Below, in pieces: positions 47,121-57,636 of a DNA stretch of 64,000 nucleotides. The first letter of the stretch is position 1. Each line of letters begins with the position of its first letter. Made by a program: the position numbers and the translations under genes. Under the pieces are notes generated by a model. That model worked only from the letters and a program-made list of their open reading frames with translations. It was not told where the DNA came from and made no database searches. The DNA is from Lactuca virosa (lineage: Eukaryota > Streptophyta > Magnoliopsida > Asterales > Asteraceae): positions 254,789,789-254,853,788 of the forward strand of contig CAKMRJ010005412.1 of the NCBI GenBank assembly GCA_928212115.1, given 5' to 3'.

Positions 47121-48218
47121 TGAAACGTCCCATTTTCACAACAAAAATTTTTCATTTTATTAAAGTAGAGCTTCCCAATTATAAATCCATTATGAAGAAA
47201 ACTGTTTATTCCAAATACATTTATTGAAAATCAGAGTAATATTAAAGCACGGAATCTTCATTGATGTTGATGAATGTGTACTGTCATGCCTTCGCCTTCC
47301 CATAACGACCGATGATATATGAAACAATAAACAACTGGGTAAGCACAAAGCTTAGTAATTTTTCCCAAAAATACCCCATACGATAAACATACAAGAATGC
47401 AAAACGGCCCACAATCATCGGATTGGAATGCCCATAGTTTGTTGGCCCACCGCCTCAACCCAACTGCTCTTTCTGAGCCTCCGCGCCTACGGTTTACAGC
47501 CGGCCCACACCAGGTATCTTGGCCTACAGGCACAAAGCAGGACCGCCTCAACCCACTACCACCATATGTCGACATAAAAAGCAATCAAGGATCAAGCAGG
47601 CCCATAGTACATGCAAACATCAATCATATAACTCACTACCGCCTACTAGTCCTCTCACAGTATACTGGCCTACTAACAGCTAACCTCCATGAAATGCGTA
47701 ACCATAAGTAACTAGAGGTGAGATGGCCACCAGGACAAATGATCCTACTCTAAAGCCACAACCAAACAAGGAACATGCAAGAAATCCTAGATTAAGAGTT
47801 CTCAGGCTATCCTACATGACTATATACACTCCCTAGGGCACTCCACTAGATGATAACCAAAAAGTATAAGTACACATACAGATCTACATATCACTACCAC
47901 ATAGCAACATCCTATATACCAGGATATACATCTAACAGATCACTACAACATAACAACATACTAAATACCAACAATCCAAGGAATACACAACCGTATATAC
48001 TCGGAGGTGAGATAGACACCCGAACAGGTGATCCTACTTTAGAGCCATAACCAAACAAGGAACATGCAAGAAAGCCTACATCAAGAGTCCTCAAATTAGG
48101 GTCTGGCATCTGATCGCATACGTCCAACGTACGCTCTTGAATACATGTTTTGATCAGCTAGTACGCCCAACTTACATTGAGTACGCCCAACGTACTATAA
48201 CCTCCAACACCATATTTA

Positions 48219-49019
48219 TGTTGGATTAGTGTCTAAGTCCATAACTATTTTGGTATGTACTTGAACCGATGGTGCATGGTCCTTTTGGGTTGCCTTCACC
48301 AAAGCAACTTGATAGGATGAATTATGGAGAGAAAGGATTAATTATGATTTATTAATATATTATGAGAATAATATATTAAAGGAGAAATCATATTGTTTAA
48401 TTAATATTAGTCAAGAATTAATTGATAATTAATTTTGTGGCTAAAAGAGATTAATTAAACTTAAGGGACTGGAACTGTAATTATAAGATAATTGCATTTG
48501 GGCTATGGATCACCTTGGAATAATAGGTTGGACGAATTCTATGGGGAAACCCATTAGAAATCGCCCAAGGGATATTCTAAAAGGGTCCATGGGCTGCTTA
48601 GGGCTTAAGCAGTCAGATTAGGGTTTCCTAGTTGAAAACCCTAATAGCCTACATGTATATATAGTACCCTTAAGCCCCAAAAACGTGGCTAAGAGTTCCA
48701 CTAGGGTTTCCACACGTTTTGGGCAGCCTCCTCTTTCCTTATTCTTCATCCTCTTGCTCTTGGTGTTTGTGAGCCATTAGAGGAGTGACACTTGTGACTC
48801 TAAGCTTTCTAAAGCCATTACAAGGAGGATTTGAGATTGTTATTGCTACATAACAATTAAGGTATGATCTAAACCCTAATTCATATGTTAATATTGATTA
48901 TCACATGCTAGATCTAGGGTTTATAGTCTTGGATGAATGCATGTACAATAGAGAAACCTAGATCCAAGCATTAGGGTTTGCATGAGCACATAGGATGTTC
49001 TTATGGCCTAAACCCATCA
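48219..49019 (+). repeat. 5' LTR of Copia-2
   Basis: TGTTGGATTAGTG to CCCATCA. TATA box TATATATA at about 48656, splice donor TTAAG/GTATGA at 48861/48862. The first 60 bp resemble the Copia-1 LTR, and the rest is diverged. Confidence 0.95.
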
Positions 49020-49020
49020 G

Positions 49021-49033
49021 TGGTATCAGAGCC
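49021..49033 (+). other. Primer-binding site of Copia-2
   Basis: TGGTATCAGAGCC one base after the LTR end. Confidence 0.92.
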
Positions 49034-49110
49034 TTGATTGGTTTCTATTGTATTGATGCCTTGGTTATTTGTTCAAGCTTCAAAATCGATTTTTTGGCTC
49101 CCTGACTGAT

Positions 49111-49186
49111 GAACTCGGCGAGTTCCAATGTGGACTCGGCGAGTTGCTCCAACTCGGCGAGTCCATAGAGGAACTCGGCGAGTTCG
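49111..49186 (+). repeat. Four ACTCGGCGAGT palindromes in Copia-2 leader
   Basis: Copies at about 49112, 49133, 49151 and 49172, spaced about 20 bp. The trailing leader at 56028-56083 has three copies, having lost one unit. Confidence 0.85.
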
Positions 49187-50345
49187 AGCGTCAGTAAGAG
49201 CAGATTTCGGGATTTCTTGCTATTTTGCTTGAGGATACTTGCCTTAATTGTTTTGGGTCTTTAATATTCGAATTTTATCTTATATTTGAGAATATCCTTG
49301 ATTAAACAAAAGATAATTACCAATTGATTAGATAATAACTTCCTTATATGATTAAAGATTAATTATTTGTATTAATTGGGTAACTTATCTTGCAAGAAAT
49401 TGAAATTAGGTCAAATTTAGATAATCATTAAATTAATTGTTTAATTTAAATTATTTGCTATTTGATCCTTGTGTTTTTGAAATGTTTCAAATACTTGCCC
49501 TCAAGTTTTGGAATTTAAATTTTGATTAAAAGGTTTGATTTGAAATATTTAAATTCTAAACCCTAATGTTTTGAAATGTTTCAAAACTTGCCCTCAAGTT
49601 TTGGAATTTAAAAGTTGATTAAAAGTTTAATTTAGAAATGTTAGATTCTAAAACCCTAGTATTGTTTTTGAAAAGTTCAAATCACACCCTTATGGTTTTA
49701 TTAAATTAATTAAGTGTATAATTAAAAGAGAGTTAATAAATCCATAGTGATATGGTTTACATTTAATTAAATTAAAAGTATGTTTTATTAAATTAGACCA
49801 CCTAGTATTTTAAAAGTGTAAAATACACCCTATACTATATATAACATTAAAAGTCTAGTATTATATATATGTATGAGTAAACAGTCAGTCTTACCGTTAG
49901 TAGGCCTCATTCACGAAGCTAGTCTATAAGGGGTGTTTAAGGAAATTGCCTATAAAATGGCGATTGAATGGGTATCCACTCTTACCCACCGCACTCTTGA
50001 CTAGTGGAGGGTCGTTAGCCGAACGGGTAGGATAGGGCAAACCCTTCCATTAAAGTATAATGAAGTATTAAGTAACTAAATGTCTTATACAAAATTCCCA
50101 ATCTTAGTTACTTTAGGCAAAAGTGAATTGATGCAATTCCATGAAATTACACTTTGTGCCCTTGCGAAGACGTTAGTGGAGCGTGTGTGGTTAACCGGCA
50201 CACTAAATGGTTCTAAGCAAAGGTAGCAAAGGGTGACTCATTGTTTGTCATAGTTCGGTGGAGCGTGTGTGGTTAACCGGCACATCGAATAGGTGACTGT
50301 AACATTGGGGGCACCATGTAAGTTTGCATGGTTATTCACACCCTG

Positions 50346-50376
50346 TTTTGTGATCCTCGGCATCCCAGTCACAAAT
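50346..50376 (+). other. Stem-loop with CGGCATCCC loop, Copia-2 leader
   Basis: TTTTGTGA pairs with TCACAAAT around CCTCGGCATCCCAG, with one end mismatch. Counterpart of 2005-2035. Confidence 0.6.
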
Positions 50377-50520
50377 CGAGGGGCATATCGAGATTTAAAC
50401 ATGCCATTGAAATGTTCAATGAATCTCAAAAGATCTAGGAATTTTCAATAGATTTAAAACTTAAATTTCTTTTTCGTTTTTCATGGTGGAAATTAGTGAA
50501 TCGTCATTCACTTACCTTCA

Positions 50521-50571
50521 AATGTTCTGCAATTTGGGTTACGGCATCCCTCTCCCAAGTTGTAGAGTATT
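50521..50571 (+). other. Stem-loop with TTACGGCATCCCTCT loop, Copia-2 leader
   Basis: Arm 50521-50538 pairs with 50554-50571 over 18 positions (14 Watson-Crick and 4 G-U). The stem sequence is quite different from that at 2183-2233, while the 15-nt loop is identical. Confidence 0.78.
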
Positions 50572-50660
50572 GTGTTGGGTCCTAGCCTTAATATCTCATT
50601 TGGGTGATTTATTAAGGACTCAATCAATCAACTAACTTGAATTTTTCTCCCGTTTTGTAG

Positions 50661-51356
50661 ATGTCAAAGTATGACAACTATGGTCTTCCCAAATCCCGTG
50701 GAACAAGCTTTTCACATGAAGATGATATTCCACGATTCGATCGAGGAACACGAGATCATGCTTCACTTCCTCCACCTCCTCCTATTGTTCTCCCTAACCC
50801 ACAAGTTCAAAAGGTTGAAAAGTTCAAACTCACTCAAGCCCTTTTGGCAAGTAAACATGAAGAAGGAAAGTCAGTGTGTGCACACGTCCTAGAGATGAAG
50901 TCGCACATTGATAAGTTAAGAATGTTGGGGTCTGTTGTCTGTGAGGAGCTGGCTGTTGACTGGGTTCTTCAGTCACTTCCTGACTCATATAGTGAGTTCG
51001 TAAGAGAGTACTATATGATGAACCACGACGTAACCCTCATCGATCTCACCTATATGCTTATTGCTGCTGAATCAGCAATGATTTGGCGCACTGGAAAAGC
51101 AAAGTTGATTGGTGGATCTGCCTTCCAGACCTCTATGGATATAGACAATGGCAACGAAAGGCATGCCATGATCGAAAAGTTTGATCATAAGAGAAAGGCA
51201 AAGTCAGAAGTAGTTCCGTGTGTTGTTCCAAAAGAGTCAATTTGCTTTTATTGCCAAGAGAAGGGGCATTGGAGACGAAGCTGCCCTATTTACCTAAGAG
51301 ATCTAAGAGATGGGAGAGTCAAAACGTATGGCTCTACTTTAGGTAAAATCCATTAA
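50661..51356 (+). CDS. gag: Copia-2 gag protein
   Basis: 231 residues starting MSKYDNYGLPKSRG. The ATG at 50661 directly follows the splice acceptor. After a Pro-rich stretch (PPPPPIVLP) comes the Copia gag core (EFKLTQALL-like, HVLEMKSHIDKLRMLG, ELAVDWVLQSLPDSYSEFV). A CCHC zinc knuckle, CFYCQEKGHWRRSCP, lies near residues 200-214. It lacks about 100 N-terminal residues present in Copia-1 gag and has no protease after it. The frame is intact, unlike Copia-1. It could form or join particles, but its role is inferred. Confidence 0.82.
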   Translation: MSKYDNYGLPKSRGTSFSHEDDIPRFDRGTRDHASLPPPPPIVLPNPQVQKVEKFKLTQALLASKHEEGKSVCAHVLEMKSHIDKLRMLGSVVCEELAVDWVLQSLPDSYSEFVREYYMMNHDVTLIDLTYMLIAAESAMIWRTGKAKLIGGSAFQTSMDIDNGNERHAMIEKFDHKRKAKSEVVPCVVPKESICFYCQEKGHWRRSCPIYLRDLRDGRVKTYGSTLGKIH

Positions 51357-52997
51357 CTAACTCTTTTAAGTTCCTATTCTAGATTCTTAATACATAATGT
51401 GATAAGATTACATTTCGATGTCTTGTAGGATCGAAGAAAAGAGAGGAATCTTAAGGGAAGAAGTGAGCGGAATCTAATCGTGAAGAAATGGATTTCGATC
51501 GCATTACTTGAAGATTAGAATCTTAAGCTACTACTTGGAGTTAGAATAGATTGCTTAGGAATATTTAACAACATAGTTTTTCAGTTGAATTGCATTGTAA
51601 GGACAAATTTTTCCGCAATAATATAAATTTTGATTTTATATTATTTATTTATCCTTGCAATGGCGTGTATGAAAAATTGATGTAAGTTTCTATTATTAGC
51701 AATAATGGATTTGATTCTTAATTATGTTATTTGTGGAAAGGTCAAGAATTTACCAAATAGGGAAAGTTTCTCATCGCCCAAGTTTCAATTGGACAGAAAC
51801 TTGGAATCATACAACTTGGTTGCATGATGAATGAGAAATTTCATATTTGGAAATTAGACTAATTCATTGACAAAGTGTCAAGTGAAGGACTAGGAGATCG
51901 AGTACACAAGGTTGTGTGTTGATCAAGTCCACCACAAGAGTAACAAAGATATTCGTCATGATTTACTAAGGTTAAGTAAATATGATTATACTTATGAGAT
52001 TAAGTGTAATTCTCAATTGATTGAAAGAGTTTCAATAAATAGCAGAACGAATAAGAAGAATCAAGTAGGCAGAAAGATAAAAGTTTCTCTATTCTAAGAA
52101 GAAGGGAGAGTACCTTTTTATTATGTTTTATGATAGGTCTTAATGATTAAGAACCATATCTCAATTGATCCTCTAAGTGAGTCTTAGTGCAATTGTATGT
52201 CTGAGAAGAGGAATCAAGAATTGAAGAAATGGTTAAATCAAGAAGTCAATCATACTTCGTTCCAAAACCAAGTCTTAGAGTTAAGATTGTGAATTGAGTG
52301 ACAAGTCTTAAGAAGGTTTATAACATTCATCAAATGTGAAATTTGAAAAGGTTTTCTTATTCTTGCACAATTGGAAAGTTGTGATGTCTTGGATAAGACA
52401 AAGACCAACTAGGGCCAATTTAGTGAAGTGTTTTGTCTTGATAAAAACTACACTAACTCTTGAATATTTGTTTGTCGAGAAATGTTTATTGACAAAAGAA
52501 TCTTATATGTCAAGGAGTCAGTGGGAGTCTTAATGGTCTTGAAAAGTTTCAAGAACTAATCGAGAATAAACCTTATCGATCATCACTAGCACACGACTTG
52601 AGGTTTACAACCTATCGTGTTGACATTATTTTGTTTCTGTGCCATTCCAATTAAGTTAATTATGCATGTGAGTTCTATGAGTTCTCATTTGAACGCATAA
52701 AAGGCAAGCACCTTGATCAATGAAAAGTACGTTGATATGAAAGGGTGAGCTGCTTAACTACTTGGAAGACATGGTGGGCACTCGTGTTACCATAAGGCAA
52801 GAAATCAAGATTGAGAAAGTTCAGTCCATATGAGTTTGGATTTGTCGCAAACTTTGGTTTTGACAAATTCGCATGGATAGGAACACATACACCATTAAAA
52901 TCTAAGTGTCATAAGATTCCCTCCTTCATGAAAATGACTGTGAGGAAATGCTTTCACTAAGAGAGATTTTAAGAAGATAGTGATTGTGAAATTGTAT

Positions 52998-53041
52998 TCT
53001 CGAATTCTATTATGGTTACGGCATCCCTTTCCATAATTCGA
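52998..53041 (+). other. Extra stem-loop with TTACGGCATCCCTTT loop
   Basis: TCGAA plus TTATGG on the 5' side pair with CCATAATTCGA (53031-53041), with a 5-nt bulge. Loop at 53016-53030 differs from the leader loop by one base. Confidence 0.6.
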
Positions 53042-53492
53042 TTGTGAGATTTGGCAATTAGTCTGGATTGTTTAGACACACATATGAGCTATCTAAGGCA
53101 AAGGTGTATAAGTTTAAGAAGCTTAGATAAAGGATTATCAAAGCATTAGGTATTAGAAATATGAACTTCAGAAATTCAATAAGTATTGTTTTCTGGAAGT
53201 TCAGTTGTTTTCTAAAACATGTCAAAGCTAGTGGGAGCATAAGTGTTATGCTTATATGATAATAATCATCATGATAGTGGGAGCATAAATGTTGTGCTTG
53301 TATGATTATTAAGGCAAGTATTGCAAGTTAGCAATATTAATTATAGAAAACAAGAGTCATACTTTGCAAAGTCGTAAGGGTTGAATAGTTGTTTTGCTAT
53401 AATTAAGGGAGAGAATATTGTACTTCGTTTCAAAATCTAAAGCTTAGATTGAGAAATTTTAATAAATTTAGTCAAAGGATACATAGTGTGTT

Positions 53493-53544
53493 CTTAAATT
53501 TCGATTATGATTACGGCATCCCTCTTCATAGTTCGAATTGTAAG
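53493..53544 (+). other. Extra stem-loop with TTACGGCATCCCTCT loop
   Basis: CTTAAATTTCGATTATGA (53493-53510) pairs with TCATAGTTCGAATTGTAAG (53526-53544), with one bulged base and a few weak pairs. The loop at 53511-53525 is identical to the leader loops. Confidence 0.65.
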
Positions 53545-54360
53545 AACGAGACACATAAAATATTATGGCAGAAGATGGATAAAGCATCATATCTTTATGT
53601 AAGACATTATGCATCGTGTTCCATACGCTTCGGGTATAGGATCGATTGCAAGTGCTATAATATTTGACCATTCTAAAATTTTCAAAATGTCTAGCGCATT
53701 TAGAGGGAAAAAGGACTAGAATCGGTTTTGACTAAAATAATTAAACAACTATCAAAGGACGATCCAAAGCTCGCTGAGGATTGGTCGCTTGTGAGTAGTT
53801 GGAAGTATGGTATTGGATGACATTATTATGAATAGATAAGATTCTATTAAGAATGAATTGTCATATGCCAAATATGGAAATGTTTCCATATTGGGAGTTA
53901 GATATTAAGAATCTATGTCTAGATTAGAAACTTTTATGCAAGAAGGATGTTCAAAGGAATGTACTTTGAGTGAGAGACATCATATCTATAGAATTGTTTC
54001 TGATAGAGATTGGCCGAGTCTTGATGATTTTGAGCTGTGACTTTACGAAAGAATCATTGCATAAAATGTTAGAATCTAGCATAAGTAACAAGAATTTGAT
54101 ATTCTTATACTTGTGATAAGGATTGGGAGTTGTGAAATGAATATGATTGGAAATGTGTTCATTTGATCTATTTCACAAAGAAAGGACCATAGGTAAACAT
54201 TGTGTGCATGCTGAGAGCATGGGACAAGTGTAGTAATAATTCAAGTAAGAAGTTGATTACCCGAAATAACAAATAATGAGTAATCAATATGGTGATTAAA
54301 TAAAATGTTTTATTTATACCCAGAGTTTGGGGCCATATGGGATTAGTATTATTCTTGTGT

Positions 54361-55138
54361 TTCACTTTGCATGTTTTGACTTCCTGAATAATTAAATTAT
54401 TTCAGAATAATCAAATTATTCGAATGGTCCACAGTCGTTCATATGTTGGAAGTAGGTATGAATGAAGACTGTCATGAATTGGTTTGTAGATTGTCTAAAG
54501 TGTATTAGACATAAGCAAATGTTTGCTGCAACGTTCATGAGTGCTTATGAATATGATTTGAGCATTGGATTAAACCCACGCTCACTTGGATCACTTCATG
54601 GATTTTATCACGAGTGATTGGTGAGACGATAATATCTTATATTCTTGAAACCGAGATGTGTGAGTTGTATCTTGTGAGTCGGTTACACATTGATAATATG
54701 TAAACGCACCAGTAACTTGGTGTCATAAAACATATTGTTGTGTGTGATTCGGTAAGTGAGTGCAAGCAAGCATTGAATCAAAGTTTATCCGTTCCTTTTA
54801 TCCAAAGTAGGATGAAAGCGATATCTGTGGGCCCCTCGATGATTTAGTGATGACAACTAAGCGCTTGGCCAAGCCGGGACTAATTTGATGTGTTCAATTG
54901 TAGTCTGTTGTCAGTCGTCATAAATCGGAAATCGGGAAACAACACATAGACAGAGAGAATGATTTAAATCCATGTCTCAGTCTATACGATATCTAGAATG
55001 GAGGAATATATGATCCCTTATCTAAAGGACACGCTTCTGATAGGATCAGAGTTGACAGCGGTTTTTGAAAGCTACGATTGCAGATCAGGATCTGAAGTCA
55101 TACGCAGAATAGTTATTAGACTTATCCAAGTGGGAGAC
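54361..55138 (+). other. Copia-2 3' region and polypurine tract
   Basis: Homologous to 6450-7182 of Copia-1. Ends AAGTGGGAGAC (55128-55138), the polypurine tract. Confidence 0.8.
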
Positions 55139-55939
55139 TGTTGGATTAGTGTCTAAGTCCATAACTATTTTGGTATGTACTTGACCCGATGGTGCATGGT
55201 CCTTTTGGGTTGCCTTCACCAAAGCAACTTGATAGGATGAATTATGGAGAGAAAGGATTAATTATGATTTATTAATATATTATGAGAATAATATATTAAA
55301 GGAGAAATCATATTGTTTAATTAATATTAGTCAAGAATTAATTGATAATTAATTTTGTGGCTAAAAGAGATTAATTAAACTTAAGGGACTGGAACTGTAA
55401 TTATAAGATAATTGCATTTGGGCTATGGATCACCTTGGAATAATAGGTTGGACGAATTCTATGGGGAAACCCATTAGAAATCGCCCAAGGGATATTCTAA
55501 AAGGGTCCATGGGCTGCTTAGGGCTTAAGCAGTCAGATTAGGGTTTCCTAGTTGAAAACCCTAATAGCCTACATGTATATATAGTACCCTTAAGCCCCAA
55601 AAACGTGGCTAAGAGTTCCACTAGGGTTTCCACACGTTTTGGGCAGCCTCCTCTTTCCTTATTCTTCATCCTCTTGCTCTTGGTGTTTGTGAGCCATTAG
55701 AGGAGTGACACTTGTGACTCTAAGCTTTCTAAAGCCATTACAAGGAGGATTTGAGATTGTTATTGCTACATAACAATTAAGGTATGATCTAAACCCTAAT
55801 TCATATGTTAATATTGATTATCACATGCTAGATCTAGGGTTTATAGTCTTGGATGAATGCATGTACAATAGAGAAACCTAGATCCAAGCATTAGGGTTTG
55901 CATGAGCACATAGGATGTTCTTATGGCCTAAACCCATCA
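55139..55939 (+). repeat. 3' LTR of Copia-2
   Basis: Same length as the 5' LTR (801 bp) and almost identical. One visible difference is AACCGATGG against ACCCGATGG near 48265 and 55185. Confidence 0.95.
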
Positions 55940-56380
55940 GTTATCAGAGCCTTGATTGGTTTCTATTGTATTGATGCATTGGTTATTTGTTCAAGCTTCA
56001 AAATCGATTTTTTGGCTCCCTGACCGATGAACTCGGCGAGTTGCTCCAACTCGGCGAGTCCATAGAGGAACTCGGCGAGTTCGAGCGTCAGTAAGAGCGA
56101 TTTCGGGATTTCTTGCTATTTTGCTTGAGGATACTTGCCTTAATTGTTTTGGGTCTTTAATATTCGAATTTTATCTTATATTTGAGAAATCCTTGATTAA
56201 ACAAAAGATAATTACCAACTGATTAGATAATAATTTCCCTTATATGATTAAAGATTAATTTTTGGATTAATTGGGGTACTTATCTTCAAGAAATTGAAAT
56301 TAGGTCAAATTTAGATAATCATTAAAATTAATTGTTTAATTAAAAAATTATTTGCTATTTGATCCTTGTGTTTTTTGAAA
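55940..56380 (+). repeat. Second Copia-2 leader after the 3' LTR
   Basis: Repeats 49020-49500: primer site (with GG deleted, TTATCAGAGCC), three ACTCGGCGAGT motifs and AT-rich leader. It ends at GTTTTTTGAAA, where Gyp-C LTR sequence resumes with CTACTATAAC. Confidence 0.85.
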
Positions 56381-56693
56381 CTACTATAACTTCTTCGTTT
56401 CAAACTCTGATTTTGGTGTTCTTTACATCCATGGAAAGGTATTGAAGAGCCCACATTATTATCTATATAGATTGACTAACTTCTTGAACAAAAATCCATA
56501 TTTCATGCAAGAACCCGACCAATGACTTTTTCCTTTTTACCCTTCGGCCAAACACAATTCAAGGGTTAGATCTCGCAACCATCATTACCTCATTCCACAA
56601 GGTATAATCTTTACCTCCTAAGGCCCAAAGCCTTTACACAATCGACTTCCAACCCACGACCCTGAATAAGAATGACATGAACATGATGTTACA

Positions 56694-56735
56694 GGAGGCC
56701 AGTTCAGGCACTGTCATTGGAGGGCCAGATGCTTT
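56694..56735 (+). pseudogene. gag: Gyp-D gag, short middle piece
   Basis: Continues from KRR at 38448 after one TSD copy (GGAGG). It reads roughly 14 codons and then meets the antisense Copia LTR. The left boundary of that LTR is uncertain. Confidence 0.6.
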
Positions 56736-57535
56736 GGTGTACATGCAACCTTATGGTGTACATGCAACCCTAGATGCTTTGAATCTATGTTTTCTCTAAT
56801 ATACATGCAAACTTTGATATTCCAAAGCATCATCCTAACTAGCATACAATGGAGTATCTTTACCACAAAATTCTAGTTAGATGACATACCTCTTGTTGTA
56901 GCTTGTTATCTTGATGTATTTGGCCTTTAAGAACTTAGCACCGATAGTGTGAATGCCTCAAATGGAATCATAACACACTTAGGCCAAAAGATAACTTGAG
57001 AGAGAATGGCTTGCTCTAGAAGCGGCTCTATGAATCTTCCAAAGATCACTAGTCACCATTTCATCAACCAAGGGGCTTCTTAATAGTGTGGCACAACTAG
57101 GGTTACACCATGCAAATCCTTATGTGCATGACTTTCCACATCCTTAGGCTCCATGGGTTTTAAACTCCATGGAGTATCCATGGGTCACCACATGGGTTTA
57201 CCCAACATAAAGAACTATGGATCATAGCCCACTTTATAAGAATGAATGATTTACACAATCAATCCCCATATATTAAAGTCTCTTGTCACTAAATTAATTC
57301 CTTAATGTCTTGATCACTAATTAATAATATTCAAATATATTATCTTGACTCTATAATATATTATCATATTATATATATATTCATATATTAAACTTATAAT
57401 TATAATATATAAATCTAAACCTATTCTCAAAGTCCTCCTATCAAATTGCCCTGGTGATATGCAACCCAAATGGACCATGCTACTCTCGGGTCAGTACATA
57501 CAATTATAGTTATGGACTTAGACACTAATCCAACA
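56736..57535 (-). repeat. Solo Copia LTR, antisense
   Basis: On the minus strand it starts TGTTGGATTAGTGTCTAAGTC (57535 downward). It can be followed against the Copia-1 LTR through ATGGTCCATTTGGGTTGC, the GAGGCATTCACA region and GGGTTGCATGTACA. No primer site or polypurine tract is adjacent. The far end is blurred by a duplication of GGTGTACATGCAACC (56732-56770), and no TSD was found. Confidence 0.75.
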
Positions 57536-57636
57536 AGAAGTTGTTTCAGATGCGGCCAAACCGCCATTCAGTATGGATTGCCCCCGTGGAGCATTGATAT
57601 GTTTCCACTTTAATCAGATGGGCTACAAAAGGCCAA
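57536..57636 (+). pseudogene. gag: Gyp-D gag zinc-knuckle region
   Basis: Reads RSCFRCGQT, then in a second frame FSMDCPRGALICFHFNQMGY. This is a tandem CCHC nucleocapsid region with a frameshift and a Cys-to-Phe change in the second knuckle (CFHF). It ends at about 57636 against Athila-like sequence. Confidence 0.7.

Larger units (their letters stand above)
48862..50660 (+). other. Predicted leader intron of Copia-2
   Basis: Donor AAG/GTATGA in the LTR, acceptor CCCGTTTTGTAG immediately before the gag ATG. Length is 1,799 nt. Same architecture as in Copia-1. Confidence 0.55.
51357..54360 (+). pseudogene. Decayed pol-derived region of Copia-2
   Basis: 3 kb without a usable ORF. Traces of pol remain. 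Around 52440-52530 the text resembles the integrase C-terminal region (cf. Copia-1 4480-4550). Around 53228-53310 two strings AGTGGGAGCATAA resemble the AGTGGGAGTATAG that precedes the YVDD box in Copia-1. The short ORFs listed here (60-65 codons) are not credible genes. Two copies of the leader stem-loop lie inside (53000, 53510). Confidence 0.5.
48219..56380 (+). mobile_element. Copia-2, young gag-only Copia element with trailing second leader
   Basis: Two 801-bp LTRs that look almost identical by eye enclose a primer site, a leader homologous to Copia-1, a complete gag ORF, 3 kb of decayed pol-derived sequence and a 3' region homologous to Copia-1. After the 3' LTR another primer site and about 440 bp of leader follow (55940-56380), so the locus is LTR-internal-LTR-partial internal. 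It lacks usable integrase and reverse transcriptase, so mobilisation by a Copia-1-like helper is likely. Confidence 0.88.
38449..56693 (-). mobile_element. Gyp-C, Gypsy element inserted in Gyp-D gag
   Basis: TSD GGAGG at 38444-38448 and 56694-56698. In element (minus) sense the order is 5' LTR (56693-47121, interrupted by Copia-2), tRNA-Met primer site, leader, gag remnant, and 3' LTR (44041-38449, interrupted by a solo LTR). Pol is absent, so it is a deletion derivative. Its LTRs share TACGCCCAACGTA-type palindromes and the GAGTTTTGCCTCATTG block with LTRs X and Y, so it belongs to the same broad family. Confidence 0.88.
47121..56693 (-). repeat. 5' LTR of Gyp-C, interrupted by Copia-2
   Basis: Own sequence is 47121-48218 and about 56381-56693. 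It is shorter than the sister LTR because of internal deletions. The last bases, ATGATGTTACA, end at 56693, followed by TSD GGAGG. Confidence 0.82.
21437..57636 (+). mobile_element. Gyp-D, host Gypsy element of the nest
   Basis: Plus-strand element. Its 5' LTR (21437-22128 plus 35916-36871) is split by nested solo LTRs, and is followed by a primer site, a leader and gag (37717-38448). Gag continues beyond Gyp-C at 56694 and beyond a Copia LTR at 57536. After the zinc-knuckle region the element stops against an Athila-like fragment, and no pol or 3' LTR is visible. It is the oldest layer of the nest. Confidence 0.8.

Noticed and set aside
805..49033. Possible tRNA genes at the GGTATCAGAGC strings
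   Set aside because: Only 12-15 bases match tRNA-Met, all next to LTR ends. They are primer-binding sites, not genes.
882..49128. Hammerhead-ribozyme-like start CTGATGA followed by a palindromic stem in both Copia leaders
   Set aside because: After the stem (ACTCGGCGAGT) the required GAAA core is missing (TTCC follows) and no matching third stem was found, so it does not make a hammerhead.
52336..52533. 65-codon ORF in Copia-2
   Set aside because: The end resembles decayed integrase text, but the frame is short and interrupted. Treated as part of the dead pol region.
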